From positions 2,666,001 to 2,730,000 of the forward strand of contig CAJQUN010000003.1 in NCBI GenBank assembly GCA_907163345.1: DNA of 64,000 bases, read 5' to 3'. The notes under the pieces were generated by a model. That model had not been told where the DNA came from. It saw only the letters and a program-made list of their open reading frames with translations, and made no database searches. Every line of letters starts with the position of its first letter. The stretch's first letter is position 1. The translations under genes were made by a program, and so were the position numbers. Positions 48,601 to 60,600 of the stretch are shown here, in pieces. The stretch is from Haberlea rhodopensis. Lineage: Eukaryota; Streptophyta; Magnoliopsida; Lamiales; Gesneriaceae.

Positions 48601-51600
48601 TTCAATATTAACTTCTACAAAATCTTGATAAAGGTTCTATTCATGCAGGAGAATGAGTGTAATCATGAGCCTTATCTAAGAACATGGATGGACTTAGGAA
48701 GGAAGCAGTTTGAGATTACCCTGGCAGCTGCCATTTTCTTTCTCCAGCTAACATCACCAGTATCTTGGACAATGAATGAGTTTTGGTCCATTCCTTCTGC
48801 TGAGGCAGTGCTTTATTCCCCAGAAACAAGAATTCCTCGGACGGGGGAACTAGCTTTGAGAAGAGCAATTCCAGCTAATTCGAATATGAAAGCTATACAG
48901 GTTCCTTTCAATAATAATGATTTAACTTTTATTATTTTCATTTCATTTGTTAAAGAAACAGTTAAAAATATCTTGTTGCAACTCTCAAAGTATTCTCTGG
49001 AGGACATTTCTTACTTGCTTAGGATCCCACAAAGAAAACCCTTTGGAACCATGGAGGGAAATGTCAAGAAAGCTCTGAAGGTAATGGTTGATCAATGCTC
49101 ACATATACTGCACTTGTATAGATGCATCAAAAGGACTATAAGACTTGCACATGGGTTGCGATATGATTTAACCTGGCTTTTAAGTCCGGTATTTGGTGCC
49201 TGTAGATGGATTTTATGGTTGGGTTCATAAACACAAGTCCTATATTTGTGAAAGAGAGCAAGTATGTAAGTTCATGCATGCATTGGTATCAGACTTATGT
49301 TGAACATTTGATCTGTTTGTCTCTGAAGGTAGATTTAACCGAGCTGAGCTTCTTAGATTTATGGTGCTAGTTGTGACTTGTGCATCTTTTTCTCGTGTCC
49401 ACTGGTTAATTTGACAGTTCTAAACACAAATTATTGTTATAAATTCCATTATTTTAGGCAATATGATTGTACGCAACTTTAGTTCTGCACCTAATCATTT
49501 GAGGGGTAGCACGAATAATATATAATCAAAATCAATGATTGTTGAAACTGAAATCTTCCAACTCTTTTTTCTTTGGTTTCTTGTATTGAATCTGCAAAAA
49601 CCATTTCTAATTGAATATTTAATAAATTTTTGTACTCTTCGAATTATTCTCTGAAGGAAGTCCGGCCGAATTTGAATGAATTTTTTATACTTCTGAACTA
49701 ATTCATGCAATAGAGTAACTTACTCTTTTCTACTGTCCTATATTCTGCTCCTTGCAGTCTCTTTTCAATTCTTGAGTGTTATTTTCCTTATTTTCAGATT
49801 GCCGCAGATGAAAAAGAGTCGATTTTGTCGAGCATCCCAGCTGAATTGAGGGAGGAAGGTTCAGTTCTATATACATCTCTGACAGATGGAAAGGTACTAT
49901 GGGAGAAAGAGCGAAAGATCTTTTGCTTACAAAAACACATGCTGTATATCACGCACTCAGTCAATTGCCAGGATTCTCTTTTGATTAGGCTAGTTTCATT
50001 TGTAGATTTAAATTTATGCGCCATTGTTATCATGCGAGTCTGGGTAAATTTTACAACATTTTCTAATGCTCTTCAATTGATGGCAGTTATTCCTGTTTAC
50101 CTTCTTGAATACAATTGAAGGAATTCTGCCCAAGCCTTTCGTCCTTCCAAAGCCATGAGCTACCAGCTCATATTTTCGAGTAGAATATTCTCCTTAACTT
50201 CTTTCTGATAATTATTCAAGATAAGATAATAATTGTTATAGTAAATGATCTTATTCAAGGGTTACACATCAGTGATCATAAACAAATTACTCAATTCTTA
50301 GGTTTTCAGTTGTTTCAAAATTTACTCACGATCCATCTATCTCAAAGTATCAACTCACCGAACCAGGTCTGCCTCTATTTTCTTTCTGCAAATAGATCTT
50401 TGGTTTGGCGTATACTCTGTGCCCCACCTTCAAGGCGTACAATAATGAATTTCCCGAATTTATCCACTTCTCATGCATGTTCTGCTATATTATTTCAAAT
50501 TTTTTTTAATATTTATTCATCTTTCAGTGATATAAGACGTAAGGGCGTGGCACCTAATAATCAGTATTTTTCATGAACTTATGTGACCTTCTATTAGGTT
50601 TACTGAAGAATTACGTTAGGAATTTAAGACTGTTCATGGTCACGCCCTCACATTAGGCACCCAAAAATTCCAATCAACTTTATTCAATCTTTATGGTGTT
50701 CTTATGTACTATGTCGACCAATGCTTCTGATTTTATATCAAACATTAGTATGTTGCATTCATGTGAGAGTTGTTCAGCTGAGAGTTGCTCAAGACATGCC
50801 ACTAAAACCAAGATGAACTTTGAAGAAAAAAGTTGTATGTATTTTGCAAGAGTTGTTTGTACTGCAGAAATTGTCATGATTGAACCTTTTGTGGCTGTTC
50901 AGGGTGGACTGAAAAACCTTCTTGAAAGCGTCAAGGATAAAGATGCTGACAAAGTATCAGTTGGCCTTGCGTCTTCACTTGATATTGTTGCACAACTGGA
51001 GTTGCTACAGGTATGTAGATTGTCCTAATATAACAACAGAGTAATATGAAATTTTCATGACATCTTAGATAAGCATAAGTGCCGATGCTGCCAGAGTTTG
51101 GAGTAGGCTTTCATGGATGATGGAGTTTTTGCTCTGATGATCAATAACATGATATCTGTTGTGAAAATTGTAATATTGCATTTCTTTTTATTTTTCTCTG
51201 TGGATCAAAAACTCTCATTTTCGTTTCATTATGGCTAGATCAGATCATAGTGATGGTGAATTTCAAGTATGACTTCATGTTGTCTTGCCGTATGATCTAA
51301 AAGCCCGAAGTTGTAGAGAGATTAGACAATTTATTATTTATCATCTAACACTCCTCTTCACTTGTGGATGAGTTTGTTCCTCTTTTTTGGGACGCTCATT
51401 AAGTGGATATTTTTATGCGGGTGAAGTTGTTTATGAGTTTGGAACCCAGGACCTCGGAGTTAGCCAGAGGCTCTGATTGGTAGTAATCAACGCCGAGAAG
51501 CTCTGATTAGTAGTAATCAACGCCGAGAAGCTCTGATTGGTAGTAATCAAGCCATCCATTTTTGAATTCAACACACAATTTGGACAAACATTTACACATG

Positions 51601-54600
51601 TTTGTGATTAATCAAATTTGAGGGGTTTGATTATGTAAGCAATGATATAATTATTTTTGTTTCTTTGCATAATCTCCACCTATAAATACCCACCCATTCT
51701 TCATTCCAAAACCATCCTAAAAAACACAAATGCTCTCCTGTATAAGCATAAGTGTAGAAGTGCAAAGAGGATTGAGTGTTAGAGTTTCTTAAGGAGAGTT
51801 TATCCCTGGAAGAAATATGATTACTTGAGAGAAAGTGAGCATAAAATACAGAGTGTTCTGAGTGAAATACTTTGTAATTATCTTTGTTATCAATAAAGAA
51901 GTAATCTCCTTGAGGGTTCTTGAGTGGACGTAGCCCAATTTGGGGTGAACTACTATAAATCTTGGTGTTCATCTTGTTCAATTGTTGATTATGTGCTTGT
52001 GATATCCGCTGTGTTGTTACCTCAATTACATGTTGATTTCCCTGATACCCCCAACAACTGGTCAGAGCCCAGGTTTTCAAATACTACAGGAAGTCCTCGT
52101 ATGCTCTATGGTTGCAGCTTAGTCTGAACTTCCACATCAGAAAATGCTTTCTAAACAGTATTAGGAAAGTTATTTCTTTTGTGTTCAAGCTTTAACGATT
52201 AATTCGTTGGTAGTAGTCACAAAAGATAGAGGTACATACAAGCAAGATGATTAACCTTAATGGTTCTAATTATCAACTTTGGAAAAACAAGATGATAGAT
52301 CTCTTGTTTGTCACCAAGATGCACCTACCGGCGTTCAGCGAGACTAAACCAAAAGAGAAATCAGATGCCGAATGGACCTTTGAGCATGTGCGGGTCTGCG
52401 GGTACATCCGACAATTTGTCGATGACAAGGTGTATAATCTCACATCTGTAACGAGACTCATGCTCGTACACTTTGGATAAAGTTGGAGACACTATATGCC
52501 TCCAAAAGTGGCAACAACAAAATGTTCTACCTGAGCAAGCTACTTCAGGTTCGGTAAAAATCCGGTAGCAGACCACTTGAACGAGATTCAAGGAGTCGTG
52601 CAACAGTTATCAAGTATGGGCATAAAGCTTGATGATGAGGTGATTGCCCTGATTGTACTAGCTTTATTATCAGAGTCTTGGGATACTCTGAAGATATCAC
52701 TTACATATATAGCCCTAGGAGGAGTCGTGAGCGTGGACTTCATCAAGAGCGGCATCTTGAATGAAGATATGATGCGGAGGTCCCAGGGTGCTTCTACATC
52801 GCAGGCAGATGTCTTGGCTACTGAGTCAAAGGGGAGAAACAAGAACAAGGAAGAGTATATCAGAAACCGAGGAGAGTCAAATCCTCGGGGAGATATGCCA
52901 ATATAAGGTGTCATCAAAGTGACGAAAAGGGACATATAAAGAAATATTGCCGAGAGCTGAAAGGCAAAGGCAAACATGAACCCAGTGATGAGCAAACAAA
53001 CACCATTGATGATTTCAATGTCCACGAGCAAGAGCAAGGGTCCGTAAATTTGGCGACTCAAGAAACCAGCTGGGTGATCGACAGTGGAGCAATAATCCAC
53101 GTCACATCTCGCAGGGAAGACTTCAAATCCTATACACCCGGGAACTTTGGGGTGGTTAAGATGAGCAATGAAGGACTATCCAAGATTGTCGAAAAAAGGA
53201 GATGCGAGCTTGACTACCGTGTAGGGCTCGACACTGGTCTTGAAAGACGTTAGGCACGTACCTAACATGCGTCTAAGTCTAATTTCAGTAAAAAGACTGA
53301 ATGAGGAAGGTTTCTGCACCATCTTCCATAAAGGAGTATGCAAGATTCTAAGAGGATCACTTGTGGCAGCGAATGGATTAAAGATGTCAAAGTTGTATAT
53401 AACACAAGGAAAATTTATCTGAGATCATGAATTATGCAGCAGAAGAAAAAAGGCTCAACAGAGTTGTGGCACCGACGTCTTGGCCACATAAGGGAGAAGA
53501 ATCTTACACGCCTTGTGAGTAAGCAGGTTCTGCCCGGTATAAAGCAAATTCATATGAAACACTGCACATATTGCTTGGCCGGAAAACAGAATAGGATATC
53601 ATTCAAGGGTCCACCTCCAGCAGAGCCGATAAAATTTTGATCTGGTGCACTTGGATCTATGTGGACCGATGCGAATATCACTCGGGGCTGCGAGGTATTG
53701 TGTAACTTTCATCGATGACCATTCTCAGAAGATTTGGTTGTGGGCACTCAAAACCAAGGACCAAGTAGCGGAAACATTTTTCTAAGCTTGGTTGAACGGC
53801 AAACAAGCATAAAACTTAAATGTATTCGAACAGATAATTGAGGAGAATACATTGGATCATTTGACAAAATATGTAAAAGAATGGAATCCAACACCAAATG
53901 ACACCGCCAAAAACACCATAGCTGAATGGATTAGCTGAAAGGATGAACAAAACCTTGTAAGAAAGAGTCAGAAGTATGCTATCACATGCAAAACTGTCTA
54001 AGGACTTTTGGGTGAGGCCGTGGTTGTAGCTGCATATGTGCTAAACCGCTCACCACGTGTTTCTATCAATTATGATGTTCCGGAGCAGGTGTGGCAAGGA
54101 AAGCAAGTTTCCTATATTGGATGTGTTGCTTAGTTCATATTCTGAAGGATGAAAGATAGAAGTTGGATGCCAAAACAAGAAAGTGCATATTTATAAGCTA
54201 TGACGAGGATCAACTCGGTTACAAGTTTTACATTATAGATCTCAAAAAGCCTATAAAAAGTCGTGATGACGTATTTCAGGAGAAGGAATTCTTGGAGAAT
54301 GCTAGAGAGAGAATTGTGGATCTGAAGCTTGAATGTTAGGCCTTCAACGGTAAATCCACAACCAGTTTTTTTTTTTTTTTTGATCGGGCAAATAAAATAT
54401 ATAAATAACATGTACCAGAGGTACATCAAAAAGTCTTAAAACGTACACAATAAAAAAGAACAGAAAAAAGCTAAAAAACGAAAGAGTTAATATAAGATAC
54501 AACTAATTGGTTCCCTAATCCAGTCCGACAAAGAGTAACCGAAAGAGTCCTTTGATCTGTTCTTAACCCAAAACCAGCTCCTGAATTGAATTAGATCCAC

Positions 54601-57600
54601 CAGTTGAAGATGAAGAATTGCAGAACGATAATTAGGAAATTCCACATGATGATGATGTCCGTGTTCACAGTGAACCACCAGCAGAAGGTTCTCATGGTAG
54701 CAATACCACACGTTCTGGAAGAGTAGTGCGACCCTCAACCAGTTCTCCGAACTAATATATTCTGTAGCTGGCGGGGGAGAACCAGAAAGCTTTGATGAAG
54801 CTATGACCGGTGAACACAGGGGTAAGTGGATGGAGGCCATGCAAGATGAAATACAATCATTGCATGAGAATTGTCGATAGATTAGAATCAACATCAAATT
54901 TGTTATTACTTGATTTTATTTGATTATGATTTGATTAGGATTAGGATTAAAAGGTTTCCTTATTTATAAAGATTTTATATCTTGTATTGTATTCTATTTA
55001 AACCTTGTAATTGTAAAGGATGAACAATATCAGAAATAAGAGAGAATTATTATTTTTCTTTCACAAAATTACATGGTATCAGAGCTGGCGATCCTCGCCA
55101 CTTTCTTCAGTCCGATTTCGGCATCACGTAATCAGTCTGTTTAGGCTTGATGACCGATCGTTTCTTCTCCCCTTCCATCCATTCACCCTTACGTGTTTTC
55201 GATTGCGTGGGTCAATGGAACCATCTATTGGTAAGCCTTATGTTTCTGCCTACTGCCCATGATGTCTGGGATGCCGTACGCACGACATATTCCGATTTGG
55301 AGAATTTTTCACAATTATTTGAACTCAATAATCGATTGTGGAGATTGGTACAAGGTAATCACGGCGTTACAGCGGACAATCGGATCATACTCTCTTCACA
55401 GAACATTCTGAAATGACACAATTTCTGTACTCATTGTTTATGTTGATGACATAATTCTGACAGGAAATGATACAGGGGAGATGGACAGATTAAAAGGAAA
55501 GCTTGCTAAGGAATTTGAAATCAAAGACTTGGGCCAGTTACGGTATTTCCTTGGAATGGAAATAGCACGATCCAAGAAAGGAATTATGGTGACACAACGA
55601 AAATATATCATTGATCTCTTAAAAGATACTGGGATGAGTGGGTGCAAACCGTCAGACACTCCAGTTGAAGTAAATGCGAAACTAGGAGATATAAACAATG
55701 GCAAACCAGTCGACACAGGAAGATATCAATGACTTGTTGGGAGATTGATTTACTTATCTCACACTCGTCCAGACATAGCCTTCGCAGTAAGCATGGTCAG
55801 TCAGTTTATGCATTCGCCATACGTAGAACACCTTGAAGCAGTGTATCGAATTCTCCAGTACTTGAAGGGAACACCTGGAAAATGACTTCTATTTAACAAA
55901 AATGAAGAGAGAGAAGTCGAAGTATATACATATGCTAATTGGGCAGGTTCTATTTCTGACCGGAGATCCACTTCAGGATACTGCACATATGTTTGGGGCA
56001 ACTTGGTATCCTGGAGAAGTAAAAAACAAAGTGTTGTGTGCAGAAGCAGAGTTTAGATCAATGGCTCAAGGAGTATGTGAGATTCTCTGGCTAAAGCGGG
56101 TCTTGGAGGAACTAAAGAGATCAATAAGCCTTCCTATGAAGTTATACTGTGATAACAAAACAACTATCAGTATCGTTCATAACCCAGTGTTACACGATGA
56201 GACCAAGCACATTGAAATTGACAAACACTTCATAAAGGAGAAATTGGAAGAAAGAACAATTTTATCCCATTTGTTCCATCAGTATTGCAAGTTGCAGATA
56301 TATTAACCAAAGGGGTCTCTAAACATCTATTTGAGACTCAAGTTAGCAAGCTGGGCAGGATAGATATCTTTGCACCAACTTGAGGGGGAGTGTCGATAGA
56401 TTAGAATCAACATCAAATTTGTTATTATTTGATTTTATTTGATTATGATTTGATTAGTCAACCAAGATTCAAAGCTAGGATCGTCGTCAAAGGTTTCAGT
56501 CAGAAACAAGCGGTCGAGTTTGACGAGATTTTCTCGCCTGTGGTGAAGATGACATCCATCCGGATTGTGCTGGGGTTAACAGCGGAGCTCAATCTAGAGG
56601 TAGAACAAATTGATGTCAAGATCGATTTCTTTCATGGAGATTTGGAGGATGAAATTTACATGGAGCAACCAGAGGGTTTTGCAAATAAGGGAAAGAGGAT
56701 CTCGTATGCAGACTAAAGAAGAGCATGTACGGTCTCAAACAATCACTGAGACAATGGTACAAAAAGTTTGAATCTGTAATAACTCTATAGAGATTTATGA
56801 AGACTACTGCATATCACTGCGTGTTTGTCAGAAAAACCTCTGATGATGATTTGATTGTGCTTCTGCTCTATGCAGATGATATGTTGATTGTTAGCAAATA
56901 TGCTTCTGAAATCAAAGGCCTAAAGAAGCAACTAAGCAAGACCTTTGCAATGAAGGATTTGGGGCCAACAAAAAATAATTATTGGCATGGAAATCCAGCG
57001 AGACAGGTATGCCAAGAAGGCGCAAGAGAACTATATTGAAAAGGTACTCATGAGGTTCAACATGGACCACGCCAAAGCGGTTGGACGTCCTCTTACCAAC
57101 CACTTCAAGTTGAACTCATAACAGAGTCATTCTACGGAGGATGAGGAAAAAGAGATGGGAAGTGTTCCATATCCTTTAGCAGTTGGAAGTCTGATGTATG
57201 CACTGGGCTGCAGTAAAATGGATATTAAGATATCCAAGGGGCACCTTTAAACACAGACTAAGTTTTGGGGTATCCAGACTTGAGGTGGTAGGCTATACAG
57301 ATGCGGACATGGCCGGAGATGTTGATTCTCGAAAGTCAACATTAGGGTACCTCATTATATTTGCAGGGGGAGCTGTGTCATGGCAGTCAAAATTGCAAAA
57401 GTGTGTAGCATTGTCAACCACTGAAGTAGAGTTTATTGCAGCAACTGAGGCATGTAAGGAGTTGATGTAGATGAAAGGAGTTTTAGGGGAATTAAGTTTT
57501 GTGCAGGATCAATGCAAGCTGTTCTATGACAGTCAGAGTGCAATGCATCTTGAGAAAAATCCTTCAATGCATTCAAGGTCATAACATTTTGATAAAAATG

Positions 57601-60600
57601 GATCTGATATGATGACCAAGACATTGATGAAATGGAAGTTGAAATACTGTAGAGCAGTTGCGGGTTTAAATTAATTCACAAAATGAGCTTGGGGGGGAGA
57701 ATTGCTAGTAATCAAGCCATCCACTTTTGAATTCAACACACAACTTGGACAAACACAAATCCTCTCTTGTATAAGCATAAGTGTAGAAGTGCAAAGAGTA
57801 TTGAGCGTGAGAGTTTTTTAAGGGAGTTTTATTCTTGGAAGTAATATGATTAGTGGAGAGAAAGTGAGTATACAAAACGGAGTGGTCTGAGTGAAATACT
57901 TTGTATTCTCAATCTCTTGTCTTCTTTGTTATCAATAAAGAAGTAATCCCCTTGAGAGTTCTTGAGTGGACGTAGCCCAATTTATGGTGAACTACTATAA
58001 ATCTTGGTGTTCATATTGTTCAATTGTTGATTATGTGCTTGTGATATCCGTTGCTTTTTTACATCAATTATATGCTGATTTCCCTGATATCCAACACTGA
58101 TATCATGTTGAATTGTTGTCTCATCTAAAAGCCCGAGCTTATAGAGAGATTGCACAATTTATTATTTATTCTCTAACACTTCCCAATTGAGTAAGTCTCT
58201 TCTTTTGGTATTTATAGAACATCCAATGTGTAAACCTGAGCAAACATCTTTCCTTTTTTCCTTTTTCCTTTTTGTTGGTTGATGCGTTGCTTTTTCACAA
58301 ATTTGATCAGTGATATCTCAACGATGTATTTTTCAACAGGCTCCAGGATTATCATATTTGTTGCCTGGACCATACTTAAACTACCCCAGGTAAGGCATCT
58401 TAGTAGATTTTCTGCTATCAAATATTTGGAATCTTCTCTTAAATTTAACTTTGTGGATGCCTAGTTATTCTAGTGACTTGTCAAAATTCCCTCCCATACA
58501 AAAGTATGCTTTCTTTGTGTCTCATGAAGAAGCATGGGCAGAACTAAATTGTGAATGGGGGTGCAATTGTCCCCATCAATTCCAATTAATGATTTATGCA
58601 TTGTAAGTTTGCACAGATTTTTGGGGATGTGAAGCATATATATCACTTGAACCCTCTAGAGCAGGGAAAATTAATACGTGGAGTCATAATTTTAAAATAA
58701 AAACTAGATTATAAGTTTATTCAGATTCTAGTGAAGCAAATTTTCTTGATATTTAATGAATTTAAAGAAGGAAAATCTTGATAGCATTCTAATTTATTAG
58801 AAATTAGAGTTATTAATTAGCTCTCAAATTAATTGGCTAATCCATTGCTGCTACAGCTGTAGAATCCAAAATTTCTATAATAAATGTTGTGAAGAGTTGA
58901 TTGTGTAACCAAGATCTAAATCAGCGTGTGGACAATTGTTTGATTTATATTGTTGATAAGGGGTTCTTTAAAAGCGAGCCTAGGCGCAACGGTAAAAATT
59001 GTAGCCATGTGACCTTAGGTCATGAGTTCAAGTCGCGGAAACAATCTATTGCTATGCAAGGGAAGACTGATTACATTAGGTCCAAAGTTGTCCGACCCCT
59101 TCCCGAACCCCGCACATAGCGAGAGTTTATGCACCGGGTTTGTTCCTTTTTATAAATGGGTTCTTTAAAGAGGTAGCAATGAGCTAATTTCTTGTTGTCT
59201 TCAGAATATGCGTATTTGTCGAGAACATTTGTAGATTTTAATATTGCATTTTATAGTGGTTCATTGTAAAATATTATTTGAGAGTATACCCCTTTCACTC
59301 TTGGGTTCCGGCTCTGGATGTGTAAAGTAGTAGCAAGGAACAAGCTTATGATGTATGGCTGATATTTACACCAAATTACATAGGCTTACAGGGAGAGCAG
59401 TTGCTGAATTTGCAATTGAGAAGGGAGATGGTTCGGCATTCTCCCCAGAAGCTGGTGGTCAATCCCGAAAAACATTGATAATCCAGGTTGCCGAAATTCT
59501 GTTGTTTTATAGAACACTATGTTATATGTCATCCTGCTTAGGAAAGGTTGTTGCAAATGTAATGTTTCTTTTTTTGTTCAAATTGATTCTTCCAGCTGAT
59601 TAAGATAGTAGATGTGTTATCTTTTTGTTGTTATCACAACTATTAAAACTCTCCTTCAAAGTAATAGGTCACTCCTCGCAAAACACTGGGCCTGGTGGAT
59701 ACTGATTTGTTTTTCCCCTTAATTATTAGCATTGACTGTCCATCAAAGCTAAATGATTTATCAACTAATTTGTCCATAGGTCGTCTTGGATGGGTATTCA
59801 GCACCACTTACAGCAGGGAACTTTGCAAAACTGGTAAGGTAGTGAATTCCACTTCATCTTTTTATTTCTTTTTATTGTTCTTACCATATGAGGGGTGCCC
59901 TGATTATCATGTTTATTTATGTTAAGGATATTAGATATATATTAATATTTGATTTGATATGATATTATTTGATTTGTAATATAGATGATAATTAGTATAT
60001 TTGACAGAATCTTATGGATTCTTAGGCTGATTTCTGGAGATTCTTATTGTAATATGCTCCTCTATATAATGGAATGAAAACCTATTCAAGAGGGTATTGA
60101 GTTGGGAGATTTTATTGACATGGTATCAGAGCCGTATCAAATATAAAATTTTGTAGGTTTTATGCGCACGGGCTTCTGCCCCCAGCCTTCGCCGTCTTCT
60201 TCGCAGGTGGCAGCAACGGCGCTGGGGGCAGACGACTTTCCACTTTTGCGATGTTTTTTTTTTTTGGCTTTCTTCATCGGATTTCTGCCCTATTGTATGT
60301 CTCGCTTTAGGGTTTTGCGTATTCGTGTTCGGGCACGCGACAGTTGTGTCGCAATTTCTGGTTTCACTTACGCAGTGGTTGTGTTTCTGGGCGCTGCGGC
60401 GGCTAGGGTTTCTGGGCGGCGATAGGGCTTTACTGCATCTAGCTTTGCTGTTTGGGCTTTTTTCTACGTGCAATCTTGGGTTTCGCGTCGCGGTCTTGGG
60501 TTCGCACGCTAGGTGTCTTTTTTTTCGTCTTTTCTTTCCGAGGCACATTCTTTGTTTTGTGGATTCTGCTCGATTTGGGGACCTGTGTGACCACTTCTCT

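Larger units (their letters stand above)
52247..57672 (+). pseudogene. Degenerate Copia gag-pol of the intron 5 element
   Basis: Gag pieces (52247-52906, LNGSNYQLWKNKMIDLL, then a spoiled zinc knuckle), protease-like WVIDSGAIIHVTS (53050), GAG-pre-integrase LWHRRLGHIREKN and CTYCLAGKQNR (53461-53640), shattered integrase to about 54130, then, beyond the nested insertions, reverse transcriptase PRFKARIVVKGFSQ (56460) and LLYADDMLIV (56868), and RNase H YTDADMAGDVDSRKSTLGYL and LSTTEVEFIAATEA (57280-57470). Many stops and frameshifts; about forty codons between the two halves of the reverse transcriptase leader were lost at the inner insertion. Not functional. Confidence 0.88.
51538..58096 (+). 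mobile_element. Ty1/Copia element in CYP37 intron 5, degenerate
   Basis: 6559 bp including nested insertions, with a perfect 5-bp target duplication CTGAT (51533-51537 and 58097-58101). The 5' LTR is 51538-52056; the 3' LTR, 57703-58096, is shorter because of an internal deletion relative to the 5' LTR of the tract after acaaacatttaca, with other substitutions. A degenerate primer-binding site (tggtcagagcc) follows the 5' LTR, and a G-rich tract (gggggggaga) precedes the 3' LTR. It carries a LINE fragment and a second Copia inside. Confidence 0.9.
51278..58178 (-). mobile_element. TRIM in CYP37 intron 5, split by a Copia insertion
   Basis: Two 73-bp direct repeats, 51278-51350 and 58106-58178, start TGTTG and end CTAACA, sharing tctaaaagcccga and attattta. 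Joined across the Copia insertion, the sequence reads ggctctgat plus atca next to the right repeat, the complement of a TGATATCAGAGCC primer-binding site. A pyrimidine tract (complement of a polypurine tract) follows the left repeat. Flanks are cttca and cttcc, a near target duplication. Without the Copia (51538-58101) the element is about 337 bp. Confidence 0.75.

Noticed and set aside
58973..59050. Possible tRNA gene (A-box and B-box like motifs)
   Set aside because: No acceptor stem or cloverleaf, and the sequence continues as an Au SINE with target duplication.
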